Source of the DNA: Vicugna pacos
Taxonomy: Eukaryota; Chordata; Mammalia; Artiodactyla; Camelidae
Assembly (NCBI RefSeq): GCF_048564905.1
Contig: NW_027328739.1
Span: forward strand, 7,625,001-7,689,000
Direction: 5' to 3'
DNA length: 64,000 bases
Under the pieces are notes generated by a model. The model made no database searches and had not been told where the DNA came from. It saw only the letters and a program-made list of their open reading frames with translations. Shown here piece by piece: positions 1 to 15,200 of the stretch (its first letter is position 1; every line of letters begins with the position of its first letter). The position numbers and the translations under genes are program-made.

Positions 1-1907
1 CTTCAGAACAAATAATTAACAATATACAATACAGAATACTGAATATAGAATTTTGAATATACAATGTAGAACACAGAATTTAGATATATAATTAAGAATA
101 CTGAATATAGAATTTAGAATATAGAATGTAGAACACAGAATATAGAATAGAGAATAGAGAACCCAGAATTTAGTACTTGGAATGCAGAACACAGAATTTT
201 GAACATAGAATACAGAATACTGAATATAAAATTTAGAACATAGAATTTTGAACACAGAATATAGAATACGGTATGCAGAATATACAATAAAGAAGAGTGA
301 ATGCAGAACACAGAATATAGAATATGGAAAACAGAATACAGAACTCAGACATTAGAACATGGAATGCAGAACACAGAATTTAAAATATAGTATACAGAAT
401 ACTGAATATAGAAATAGAAATTAGAATGCAGAACACAGAATTAAGATTATATAATGCAGAATTCTGTATATAGAATTTATAAACAGGAATGCAGAACACA
501 GAATTTAGAATAGAGAATGCAGAATACTGTATATAGTATTTAGAATATAGAATGAATAACACAGAATATAGAATATAGACTACGGAATGGAGAAAATAGA
601 AGGTAGAATATAGACTGAATAACACAAAATATAGAATATAGAATAGACAATATAGATCCCAGAATAAAGAAATGGAATGCAGAATATAGAATTTTGAATA
701 CAGAATACAGAAAACTGAATAAAGATTTTAGAATATAGAATGTAGAACACAGAATATAGAATATAGAATAGGAAATGCAGAATATAGAATGTAGAATATA
801 GAATGAAGAACACAAGTATAGAATATAGAATAGTGAATATAGAAACCAGAACTTAGAACACGGAATGCAGAACACAGAATTTGAATATAGAATACATAAT
901 ACTGAATATAGAATTTAGAATATAGAAGGCAGAACACAGAATTTATAATATAGAATGCAGAATACAGAATATTGATTTTATAAACATGAATGCAGAACAC
1001 AGAATTTAGAATATAGAATGAAGAACACTGAATAGAGTATTTAGAATATACAATGAAGAACACAGAATATAGAATTTAGAATATAGAATAGAGAACCCAG
1101 GATATAGAACATGAAATGCAGAGCACAGAATTTAGAATATAGAACACAGAATACTGAATATAAGTTTAGGATATAGAATATAGAACACAGAGTATAGTAT
1201 ATAGAATACGGAATACTGAATATACAATTTAGAATATAGAATGTAGAACACAGAATATAGAATATAGAATACGGAATGCAGAATATAGAATACAGAACAT
1301 AGAATGAAGAACACAGAATATAGAATATGGAAAACCAAATACAAAACCCAGAATTGAAAACATGGAATGCACAACAGAGTATTAAGAATATAGAACACAG
1401 AATACTGAATATAGAATTTAGAATAAAGAATGTAGAACAGAGAATTTAAAATATAGAATATAGTATGCTGAAAATGGAATTTAGAATATAGAATGTTGAA
1501 CACAGAATATAGAAAATAGAATAGAGAATATAGAACCCAGAATTTAGAATATGGAATGCAGAACACAAAATTTAGAATATAGAATAGAGTATACTGAATA
1601 TAGAATTTAGAATACACAATGTAGAACTCAGAATATACAATATAGAATACGGAATGCAGAATATAGAATATAGAATATAGAATGATGAACACAAAATTTA
1701 GAATATAGAATAGAGAATATAGAACCCAGAATTTAGATCATGGAATGCAGAACACAGTATTTAGAGTATATACTACCGAATGCTGAATATGAAATTAAGA
1801 ATATAGAATGTAGAATACAGAATATGGAATATAGAATACGGAATGCAGAATATAGAATATAGAATATAGAATGATGAACACAAAATTTAGAATATAGAAT
1901 AGAGAAT

Positions 1908-2752
1908 ATAGAACCCAGAATTTAGAACATGGAATGCAGAACACAGAATTTAAAATATAGAATACCGAATACTGAATATTCAATTTAGAATATAGAATGA
2001 AAGACACAGAGTATAGTATATAGACAACGGAATACTGAATATACAATTTAGAATATAGAATGTAGAACACACAATATAGAATATAGAATACGGAATGCAG
2101 AATATAGAATACAGAATATAGAATGTTGAACACTGAATATAGAAATAGGAATACAGAATACAGAACCCAGAATTTAGAACATGGAATGCAGAGCACAGAA
2201 ATTAAAATATAGAATACCGAATACAGAATATAAAATTTAGAATATACAATATAGAACACAGAATATGGAATGTAGAATACGGAATGCAGAATATTGAACA
2301 CAGAATATAGAATATAGAACACAGAATTAAGAATATGGAAAACAGGATATAGAACACAGATTATAGATCATGGAATGCAGAACACAGAATTAAAAATATA
2401 GAATACAGAAAACTGAATATCGAATTTAGAATATAGAACGCAGAACACAGAAAATAGAATATAGAATACGGAATGCAGAATATAGGATACAGAATATAGA
2501 ATGTAGAACACAGAATATAGAATATTGAATAGAGTATATGGAACACAAAATTTAGAACATAGAATTCAGAACACAGAGTTTAGAATATAGTATACAGAAT
2601 ACTGACTATAGAATTTAGAATATAGAATGCAGAACAGAGAATTTAGAATATAGAATGCAGAATACTGAATAAAGAATTTATAAACAGGAATGCAAAACAG
2701 AATTTAGAATATAGAATACAGAATACAGAATATATAATTTATAATATAGAAC
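1908..2752 (+). repeat. Segment duplicated within copy A (first member)
   Basis: This 0.84-kb stretch recurs at about 9406-10250 at a constant offset of 7,498 bp, checked at gaatgttg (2121 and 9619), at the CATGGAATGC near 2369 and 9867, and at acaggaatgcaaaacag (2685 and 10183). Sequences diverge just outside: on the right this member reads gaacgtatacaacag, the other gaacgcagaacacag. This member sits in the position where F, H and I also have it, so it is probably the older one. Confidence 0.78.
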
Positions 2753-5700
2753 GTATACAACAGAATATAGAGTATAGAATAAAGATTGCAGAATATAGAA
2801 TTCAGAATTTAGAATGTAGAACACAGAAAATAGAATATGGAAATCATAATACAAAACCCAGAACTGAGGACATGGAATGAAGAACACAGAATTTAGAATA
2901 CAGAATAGAGAATACTGAATATAGAATTTAGAATATAAAATGCAGAACCCAGAATTTAGAATATAGAATACAGAATACTGAATATAGGATTTAGAACATG
3001 GAATGCAGAACACAGATTATGGAATGTAGAATACGGAATGCAGAATATAGAATACAGAATATAGAATGTAGAATACAGAGTATAGAATATGGAAAACAGA
3101 ATACATAACCCAGAATTTACAACATGGATTTCGGAACACAGAATTTAGAATATAGAATACAGAATACTGAATATAGAATTTAGAATATAGAATGTAGAAC
3201 ACAGAACATAGAATAGAGAATAATGAATACTGCATATAAAATTTAGAATATAGAATGTAGAACACAGAATAGAGAAAATAGAATAGAGAATATAGAACAC
3301 ACAATTTAGAACATGGAATGCAGAACACAGAATTTAGAATGTAGAACACAGAATATAGAATATAGAATACGGAATGCAGAACAGAGAATATAAAATATAC
3401 AATATAGAATGATGAACACAAAATATAGAATAGAGAATATAGAACCCAGAAATTAGAACATGGAATTTAAAACACAGAATTTAGAATATAAAATACAGAA
3501 TACTGAATATCGAATTTAGAATATAGAATGTAGAACACAGAATATAGAAAATAGAATAGAGAATATAGAACTCACAATTTAGAACATGAAATGCAGAACA
3601 CAGAATTTAGAATGTAGAACACAGAATACTGAATATAGAATTTGGAATATAGAATGTAGAACACAGAATATAGAATATAGAATACGGAATGCAGAATAGA
3701 GAATATAAAATATATAATATAGAATGATGAACACAAAATATAGATTAGAGAATAGAGAATATATAACACAGGATTTAGAACATGGAATGTAGAACACAGA
3801 ATTTAGAATATAAAATACAGAATACTGAATATCGAATTTAGAATATAGAATGTAGAACACAGAATATAGAAAATAGAATAGAGAATATAGAATCAACAAT
3901 TTAGAATATGGAATGCAGAACACAGAATTTAGAATGTAGAATACAGAATACTGCATATAGAATTTAGAATATAGAATGTAGAACACATAATATAGAATAT
4001 AGAATTCGGAATGCAGAATAGAGAATATAAAATATAGAATATAGAATGATGAACACAAAATATAGAATAGAGAATAGAGAATATAGAACCCAGGATTTAG
4101 AACATGCAATTTAGAACACAGAATTTAGAATATAAAATAAAGAATAATGAATATCGAATTTAGAATATAGAATGTAGAACACAGTATATGGTATGTAGAA
4201 TACGGAAAGCAGAATATAGAATAAATAATATAGAAAGTAGAATACAGAATATAGAATAGGGAAAACAGAATACATAACCCAGAATTTAGAACATGGAATT
4301 CAGAACACAGAATTTAGGATATAGTATACAGAATACTGAATATAGAATTTAGAACATAGAATGAGGTACACATGATTAAGAATATAGAATGCAGAATACT
4401 GTATATAGTATTTATAAACAGGAATGCAGAACGCAGAATATAGAAAATAGAATAAAGAATACTGAATATAGAATTGAGAATATATATTGAATAACACAGA
4501 ATATAGATTATAGACTACTGAATGGAGAATATAGAAGGTAGAATAAAGAATGAAGAACACAAAATATAGTATATAAAATAGAAAATATAGAACCCAGATT
4601 TAGAAATGGAATGCAGAACATAAAATATAGAATATAGAATACAGAATACTGAATAAATATTTTAGAATATAGAATGTAGAACACAGAATATAGAATATAG
4701 AAAAAGAAATGCAGAATACAGTATGTAGAATACAGAATAAAAAACAAAAATATAGAATATAGAATAGTGAATATAGAACCCAGAACATAGAACACGGAAT
4801 GCAGGACACAGAATTTAGAATATAGAATACAGAATACATAATATGAAATTTAGAATGTAGAATGCAGAACACAGAATATAGAATATAGAATACGGAATAC
4901 AGAATATAGAATGTAGAACACAGAATATAGAATATTGAATAGATTACATGGAAACCAAAATTTAGAACATGGAATGCAGAACACAGTATTTAGAATATAG
5001 AATACAGAATACTGAATATAGAATTTAGAATATAGAATGTAGAAAACAGAATATTGACTACGACATGCAGAATATTGAATACAGAATAAAGAATATAGAA
5101 CACAGAATATAGAATATGGAAAACAGAATATTGAACCCAGAATATAGAACATGGAATGAAGAACACAGAATTTAAAATATAGAATGCAGAATACAGAATA
5201 TAGAATTTAGAATATAGAACGCAGAACACAGAATATAGAATATAGAATACGGAATGCAGAATATAGAATACAGGAGATAGAATATAGAATAAAGAATATA
5301 GAATATGGAAAACAGAATACAGAACCCAGAATTTAGAGCATGGAATGCAACACAGAATTTACAATATAGAATAAAGATTACTGAATATAGAATTTAGAAC
5401 ATAGAATGCAGAACACAGAATTTAGAATATAGAACACAGAATACTGAATATAGAATTTAGAATACAGAAAGTAGAACACAGAATATAGAATATAGAATAT
5501 AGAATACAGATTATAGAACCCAAAGTTTAGAAAATGGAATGCAGTACACAGACTTTAAAATATAGAATAATGAATACTGAACATAGAATATGAATACACA
5601 AAATAGAACACAGAATTTAGAATATAGGACACCGAATACTGAATATAGAATATGTATATACAATTTAGAACACAGAATATAGAATATAGAATAGAGAATA

Positions 5701-8700
5701 GAGAACACAAAATTTAGAACATGGAATGCAGAACACAGAATTAAGAATATGGAATGCACAATATTGTATATAGAATTTAGAATATAGAATGAATAACACC
5801 GAATATAGAATATAGAATACGGAATGGAGAATATAGAAGGTAGAATATAGAATGAAGAAAACAATATATAGAATATAGTATAGAGAATATAGAAACCAGA
5901 ATTTAGAAATGGAATGCAGAACAGAGAAATTAGAATATAGAATACAGAATACTGAATAAAGATTTTAGAATATAGAATGTAGAACACAGAATATTGAATA
6001 TAGAATAGGGAATGCAGAACATAGTACGTAGAATACAGAATGAAGAACACAAGTATAGAATATAGAATAGTGAATATAGAACACAGAAATTAGAACACGA
6101 AATTCAGAACACAGAATTTAGAATATAGAACCCAGAATACTTAATATAAAATTTAGAATACACAATGTAGAACAAAGAATATAGAATATAGAATAGAGAA
6201 TATAGAATCCAGAATTTAGAACATGGAAAGCCAAACACAGAATTTAGAATATTGAATACACATTACTGAATATAGGATTTAGAATATAGAATGTAGAACA
6301 CAGAATTTAGAATATAGAATAGAGAATAATGAAAATAGAATGTAGAATATAGAATTTTGAGCTCAGAATATAGAATATAGAATAGAGTTTATAGAACCCA
6401 GAATTTAGAACATGGAATGCAGAACACAGAATATACAATATAGAATACAGAATACTGAATATCGAATTTAGAATATACAATGTAGAATATAGAATATAGA
6501 ATACAGAAAACTGAATACAGAATTTAGAATATGGAATGCAGAACACAGAATTTAGAATATAAATACAGAAAACTGAATATAGAATTTAGAATATAGAATG
6601 TACAACACACAATATAGAATATACAATAGAGAATATAGAACCCCGAATTTAGAACTTGGAAAGCGGAACACAGAATTTAGAATATAGAATAGAAAATACA
6701 ATATATATAGAATTTAGAAGATTGAATGCAGAACACAAAATTTAGAATATAGAATGCAGAATACTGTATATAGAGTTTAGAATATAGAATGAATAACACA
6801 GAATATAGAATATAGACTACGGAATGGAGAAAATAGAAGGTAGAATATAGACTGAATAACACAAAATATAGAATATAGAATAGAGAACATAGAACCCAGA
6901 ATATAGAAATGGAATGTAGAACAGAGAATTTAGAATATAGAATACAGAAAACTGAATAAAGATTCTAGAATATAGAATGTAGAACACAGAATATAGAATA
7001 TAAATAGGGAATGCAGAATATAGTATGTAGAATATAGAATGAAGAACACAAGTATAGAATATACAATAGTGAATATAGAACCCAGAACTTAGAACACGGA
7101 ATTCAGAACACAGAATTTAGTATATAGAATACATAATAATGAATATAGAATTTAGAACATAGAATGCAGAACACAGAATTTAGAATATAGAATGCAGATT
7201 ACTGAATATAGATTTTATAAACATTAATCCACAACACAGAATTTAGAATATAGAATGAAGAAAACTGAATAGAGTGTTTGGAATATAGAATGAAGAACAC
7301 AGAATATAGAATATAGAATAGAGCATAGAGAACCCAGGATATAGAACATGGAATGCAGAGCACAGGATTTAGAATATAGAACACAGAATACAGAATATAA
7401 GTTTAGAATATAGAATATAGAACACAGAGTATAGAATATAGAATACGAAATACTGAATATACAATTTAGAATATAGAATGAAGATCACAGAATACAGAAT
7501 ATAGAATTCCTAAATGCAGAATATAGAATACAGAACATAGAATGTAGAACACAGAATATAGAATATGGAAAACAGAATACAAAACCCACAATTGCAAACA
7601 TGGAATACACAAAACAAATTAAGTATATAGAATAGAGAATACTGAATATAGAATTTAGAATACAGAATGTAGAACAGAGAATTTAAAATATAGCATATAT
7701 TAAGCTGAATATAGAATTTAGAATATAGAATGTAGAACACAGAATATAGAAAATAGAATAGAGAATATAGAACCCAGAATTTAGAACATGGAATGCAGAA
7801 CACAGAATTTAAAATATAGAATGCAGAATACTGAATATAGAATTTAGAATATAGAATGCAGAACCCAGAATTTAGAATATAGAATACAGAATACTGAATA
7901 GAGTATTTAGAATACAGAATATAGAACACAGAATATAGTATATAGAATATAGAATACAGATAATAGAACACAAAGTTTACAACATGGAATGCTGTAAACA
8001 GAATTTAAAATATAGAATACCGAATACTGAACATAGAATATGAATATACAATATAGAACACAGAATTTAGAATATAGGATACCGAATACAGAATATAGAA
8101 TATAAATATACAATTTAGAACACAGAATATAGAATATGGAATACAGAATATAGAACACAAAATTTAGAACATGGAATGCAGAACACAGAATTAAGAATAT
8201 AGAGTACAGAATACTGAATATAGAATTTAGAATATAGAATGAAGAACATAGAATTTAGAATACAGAATAAAGAATGCTGAATATAGATTTTCGAATATAG
8301 AATGTAGAACACAGAATATAGAAAATAGAATAGAGAATATAGAATCCAGAATTTAGAACATGCAATGCAGAACACAGAATATAGAATATAGAATACAGAA
8401 TACTGAATATAGAATTTAGAATATAGAATGTATAACACAGAATATAGAATATACAATACGGAATGCAGAACATAGAATATAGAATATAGAATATAGAACA
8501 CAGAATATAGAATATGGAAAACATAATACAAAACCCAGAATTGAGAACATGGAACAGAACACAGAATTTAGAATATAGAATACAGAATACTGAATATAGG
8601 ATTTAGAATATACAATGTAGAACCAAGAATATAGAATATAGAATACAGAATGCAGAATATAGAACGGAATATAGAAAGTAGAACACAGAATATAGAATAT

Positions 8701-9405
8701 TGAATAGAGTTTATGGAACACAAAATTTAGAACATGGAATGCAGAACACAGAATTTAGAATATAGAATACAGAATCCTGAATATAGAATTTAGAATATAG
8801 AATGTTGAACACAGAATATAGAATATAAAAAACGTAAAGCAGAATATAGAATACAGAATATAGAATGTAGAACACAGCATATAGAATATGGGAAACAAAA
8901 TACAAAAGTCAGAAGTGAGAACATGGAATGCAGAACACAGCATTTAGAATATAGTATACAGAATACTGAATATAGAATTTAGAATAGACAATGTAGAACA
9001 CAGAGTATGGAATGTAGAATACGGAATGCAGAATATTGAATATAGAATATAGAATATAGAACACAGAATTTAGAATATGGAAAACAGAATATAGAACCCA
9101 GAATAAAGAACATGGAATGCAGAACACAGAATTTAAAATATAGAATACAGAATACTGAATATAGAATTTAGATTATAGAACGCAGAACACAGAATAAAGA
9201 ATATAGAATACAGAATACTGAATATAGAATTTAGAATATAGAATGTAGAACACAGAGTATAGAATATAGAATACGGAATACTGAATATACAATTTAAAAT
9301 ATAGAATGTAGAACACAGAATATGAAATGTATAATACGGAATGCAGAATATTGAATAGAGAATATAGAATGTAGAACACAGAATTTAGAATATGGAAAAA
9401 AGTTT

Positions 9406-10250
9406 ATAGAACCCAGAATTTAGAACATGGAATGCAGAACACAGAATTTAAAATATAGAATACCGAATACTGAATATACAATTTAGAATATAGAATGAAA
9501 GACACAGAGTATAGTATATAGAAAACGGAATACTGAATATGCAATTTAGAACATAGAATGTAGAACACACAATATAGAATATAGAATACGGAATGCAGAA
9601 TATAGAATACAGAATATAGAATGTTGAACACTGAATATAGAAATAGGAATACAGAATACAGAACCCAGAATTTAGAACATGGAATGCAGAGCACAGAATT
9701 TAAAATATAGAATACCGAATACAGAATATAAAATTTAGAATATACAATATAGAACACAGAATATGGAATGTAGAATACGGAATGCAGAATATTGAACACA
9801 GAATATAGAATATAGAACACAGAATTTAGAATATGGAAAACAGGATATAGAACACAGATTATAGAACATGGAATGCAGAACACAGAATGAAAAATATAGA
9901 ATACAGAAAACTGAATATCGAATTTAGAATATAGAACGCAGAACACAGAAAATAGAATATAGAATACGAAATGCAGAATATAGGATACAGAATATAGAAT
10001 GTAGAACACAGAATATAGAATATTGAATAGAGTATATGGAACAGAAAATTTAGAACATAGAATTCAGAACACAGAGTGTAGAATATAGTATACAGAATAC
10101 TGACTATAGAATTTAGAATATAGAATGCAGAACAGAGAATTTAGAATATAGAATGCAGAATACTGAATAAAGAATTTATAAACAGGAATGCAAAACAGAA
10201 TTTAGAATATAGAATACAGAATACAGAATATAGAATTTATAATATAGAAC
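9406..10250 (+). repeat. Segment duplicated within copy A (second member)
   Basis: Second member of the 0.84-kb duplication, displaced 7,498 bp from 1908-2752. It lies inside the 1,510-bp interval (about 9.19-10.70 kb) that is absent from the matching place in copy F, so it was probably introduced into A with flanking material, or the interval was lost from F. Point differences between the members are few (for example GATCATGG in the first, GAACATGG here). Confidence 0.75.
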
Positions 10251-12256
10251 GCAGAACACAGAATATAGAATATAGAATACAGAATACAGAATATAGAATT
10301 TAGAATATAGAATGTAGAACACAGAGTATAGAATAAAGAAAACGGAATACTGAATATACAATTTAGAACATAGAATGAAGAACACAGAATATGAAATGTA
10401 TAATACGGAATGCAGAATATTGAATAGAGAATATAGAATGTAGAACACAGAATTTAGAATATGGAAAACAGAATATAGAACCCAGAATTTAGAACATGGA
10501 ATGCAGAACACAGAATTTAGAATATAGAATACAGATTACTGAATATAGAAATTAGAATATAGATTGTAGAACACAGGATTTAGATTATAGAGTACAGAAT
10601 ACTGAATGTAGTATTTAGAATATAGAATGTAGAACACAGAATATAGAATATAGAATACAGAATATAGAAATCAAAATTTAGAACATGGAATGCAGAACAC
10701 AGAATTTAGAAAATAGAATACGGAATACTGAATATAGAATATGAAAATACAATGTAGAACAACAATTTAGAATATAGAATACAGAATACTGAATATAGAA
10801 TTTAGAATATACAATGTAGAACACAGAATATAGAATATAGAATACAGAAAACTGAATACAGAATATAGATTATGGAATGCAGAACACAGAATTTAGAATA
10901 TAAATACAGAAAACTGAATATAGAATTTAGAATATAGAATGTACAAAACACAATATAAAATATACAATAGAGAATATAGAACTCAGAATTTACAACATGG
11001 ATTACAGAACACCGAATTTAAAATATAGATTACAGAATACTGAATATAGAATATGAATATAAAATATAGAACCCAGAATTTAGAATATAGAATACATAAT
11101 ACTGAATATAGGATTTAGAATATACAACGTAGAACTGAGAATATAGAATATAGAGTACGGAATGCAGAATACAGTATACAGAATATAGAAATTAGAACAC
11201 AGAATTTAGAATATGGAAAACAGGATATAGAACCCAGAATATAGAACATGGAATGCAGAAAACAGTATTTAAAATATAGTATACCGAATACTGAATATAG
11301 AATTTAGAACATAGAATGCAGAACACAGAATTAAGATTATTGAATGCAGAATACTGTATACAGAATTTATAAACAAGAATGCAGAACACAGAATTTAGAA
11401 AAGAGAATAAAGAATACTGAATATAGAATTTAGAATATATAATATATAACACAGAATATAGAATATAGACTACGGAAAGGAGAATATAGGAGGTAGAATG
11501 ATGAATGAAGAACACAACATATAGAATATAGAATAGAGAATATAGAACCCAGAAATTAGAAATGGAAGGCAGAACATACAATTTAGAATATAGAATACAG
11601 AATACTGAATAAAGGTTTTAGAGAATAGAATATAGAACACAGAATTTAGAATATAAATAGGGAATGCTGAAAATAGTATGCAGAATATAGAATGAAGAAC
11701 ACAATTATAGAATATAGAATAGTGAATATAGAACCCAGAACTAAGAACACGGAATGCAGAACTCAGAATTTAGAATATAGAATACAGAATACTTAATATA
11801 AAATTTAGAATATGGAACGTAGAAAACAGAATATAAAATATAGAATACGGAATGCCGAATATAGAATAAAGAATATAGAATGTAGAACACAGAATATAGA
11901 ATATAGAATACGGAATGCCGAATATAGAATACAGAATATAGTATTTAGAACACAGAATATAGAATATTGAATACAGTATATGGAACACAAAATTTAGAAC
12001 ATGGAATGCAGAACACATTATTTAGAATATAGAATACTGAATACTGAATATAGAATATGAATATACAATGTAGAACACAGAATTTAGAAAATAGAATACA
12101 GAATACTGAATATAGAATTTGGAATATACAATGTAGAACACAGAATATAGAATATAGTATACGGAATGCATAATATAGGATACAGAAAATAAAATGTAGA
12201 ACACAGAATAGAGAATATGGAAAACAGAATACAAAACCGAGAATTGAGAACATGGA

Positions 12257-15200
12257 CTTCAGAACAAATAATTAACAATATACAATACAGAATACTGAAT
12301 ATAGAATTTTGAATATACAATGTAGAACACAGAATTTAGATATATAATTAAGAATACTGAATATAGAATTTAGAATATAGAATGTAGAACACAGAATATA
12401 CAATAGAGAATAGAGAACCCAGAATTTAGAACATGGAATGCAGAACACAGAATTTTGAATATAGAATACAGAATACTGAATATAAAATTTAGAACATAGA
12501 ATGTTGAACACAGAATATAGAATACGGTATGCAGAATATACAATACAGAATAGTGAATGCAGAACACAGTATATAGAATATGGAAAACAGAATACAGAAC
12601 TCAGACTTTAGAACATGGAATGCAGAACACAGAATTTAAAATATAGTATACAGAATACTGAATATAGAATTAGAACTTAGAATGCAGAACACAGAATTAA
12701 GATAATATAATGCAAAATTCTGTATATAGAATTTATAAACAGGAATGCAGAACACAGAATTTAGAATAGAGAATGCAGAATACTCTATATAGAATTTAGA
12801 ATATAGAATGAATAACACAGAATATAGAATATAGACTACGGAATGGAGAAAATAGAAGGTAGAATATAGACTGAATAACACAAAATATAGAATATAGAAT
12901 AGAGAATATAGATCCCAGAATATAGAAATGGAATGCAGAATATAGAATTTTGAATACAGAATACAGAAAACTGAATAAAGATTTTAGAATATAGAATGTA
13001 GAACACAGAATATAGAATATAGAATAGGGAATGCAGAATATAGTATGTAGAATATAGAATGAAGAACACAAGTATAGAATATAGAATAGTGAATATAGAA
13101 ACCAGAATTTAGAACACGGAATGCAGAACACAGAATTAATAATATAGAATGCAGAATACTGAATATTGATTATATAAACATGAATGCAGAGCACAGAATT
13201 TAGAATATAGAATGAAGAACACTGAATAGAGTATTTAGAATATACAATGAAGAACACAGAATATAGAATTTAGAATATAGTATAGAGAACCCAGGATATA
13301 GAACATGAAATGCAGAGCACAGAATTTAGAATATAGAACACAGAATACTGAATATAACTTTAGGATATAGAATATAGAACACAGAGTATAGAATATAGAA
13401 TACGGAATACTGAATATACAATTAAGAATATAGAATGTAGAACACAGAAGATAGAATATAGAATACGGAATGCAGAATATAGAATACAGAACATAGAATG
13501 AAGAACACAGAATATAGAATATGGAAAACCAAATACAAAACCCAGAATTGAAAACATGGAATGCACAACAGAGAATTAAGAATATAGAACACAGAATACT
13601 GAATATAGAATTTAGAATAAAGAATGTAGAACAGAGAATTTAAAATATAGAATATAGTATGCTGAATATGGAATTTAGAATATAGAATGTAGAACACAGA
13701 ATATAGAAAATAGAATAGAGAATATAGAAACCAGAATTTAGAACATGGAATGCAGAACACAGAATTTAGAATATAGAATACAGTATACTGAATATAGAAT
13801 TTAGAATACACAATGTAGAACTCAGAATATAGAATATAGAATACGGAAAGCAGAATATAGAATATAGAATATAGAATGATGAACACAAAATTTAGAATAT
13901 AGAATAGAGAATATAGAACCCAGAATTTAGATCATGGAATGCAGAACACAGTATTTAGAGTATATACTACCGAATGCTGAATATGAAATTAAGAATATAG
14001 AATGTAGAATATGGAATATAGAATACGGAAAGCAGAATATAGAATATAGAATATAGAATGATGAACACAAAATTTAGAATATAGAATAGAAAATATAGAA
14101 CCCAGAATTTAGAACATGGAATGCAGAACACAGAATTTAAACTATAGAATACCGAATACTGAATATTCAATTTAGAATATAGAATGAAAGACACAGAGTA
14201 TAGTATATAGAAAACGGAATACTAAATATACAATTTAGAATATAGAATGTAGAACACACAATATAGAATATAGAATACGGAATGCAGAATATAGAATATA
14301 GAATATAGAATCATGAACACAAAATTTAGAATATAGAATAGAGAATATAGAACCCAGAATTTAGAACATGGAATGCAGAACACAGAATTTAAAATATAGA
14401 ATACCGAATACTGAATATACAATTTAGAATATAGAATGAAAGACACAGAGTATAGTATATAGAAAACGGAATACTGAATATACAATTAAGAACATAGAAT
14501 GTAGAACACACAATATAGAATATAGAATACGGAATGCAGAACATAGAATACAGAATATAGAATGTAGAACACAGAATATAGAATATTGAATACAGTATAT
14601 GGAACACAAAATTTAGAACATGGAATGCAGAACACATTATTTAGAATATAGAATACTGCATACTGAATATAGAATATGAATATACAATGTAGAACACAGA
14701 ATTTAGAATATAGAATACAGAATAATTAATATATAATTTAGAATATTGAAAGTAGAAAACAGAATATAGAATATAGAATACGGAATGCAGAATATAGAAT
14801 ACAGAATATAGAATGTAGAACACAGAATATGGAATATTGAATACAGTATATAGAACAAAAAATTTAGAACATGGAATGCAGAACCCATTATTTAGAATAT
14901 AGAATACTGAATACTGAATATAGAATTTTTTATATACAATGTAGAACACAGTATATAGAATATGGGAAACAAAATACAAAAGTCAGAATTGAGAGCATGG
15001 AATGCAGAAAACAGCATTTAGAATATAGTATACAGAATACTGAATATAGAATTTAGAATATACAGTGTAGAACACAGGGTATGGAATGTAGAATACGGAA
15101 TGCAGAATATTGACTACAGAATATAGAATATAGAACACAGAATTTAGAATATGGAAAACAGAATATAGAACACAGAATAAAGAACATGGAATGCAGAACA

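Larger units (their letters stand above)
1..12256 (+). repeat. HOR copy A (long form, 12,256 bp)
   Basis: This copy opens with the landmark cttcagaacaaataattaac at base 1 and ends just before the next landmark at 12257. Its first 2.1 kb align with the start of copies C to F, H and I. From about 2121 (gaatgttgaacactg) it enters long-form material shared with F, H and I. It lacks one 252-bp subunit that F and H have: CATGGAATGC markers fall near 1928 and 2179 here, against 33148, 33399 and 33650 in F. It also holds a second copy of its own 1.9-2.75 kb segment at 9.4-10.25 kb. Its last part, from about 10.7 kb, matches the end of copy F. As this copy starts at the window edge, its upstream neighbour is unknown. 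Confidence 0.88.

Noticed and set aside
5350-5360. AATAAA poly(A) signals and TATATA boxes scattered through the array
   Set aside because: These words arise by single changes from the AT-rich heptamer and occur all over without any gene context.
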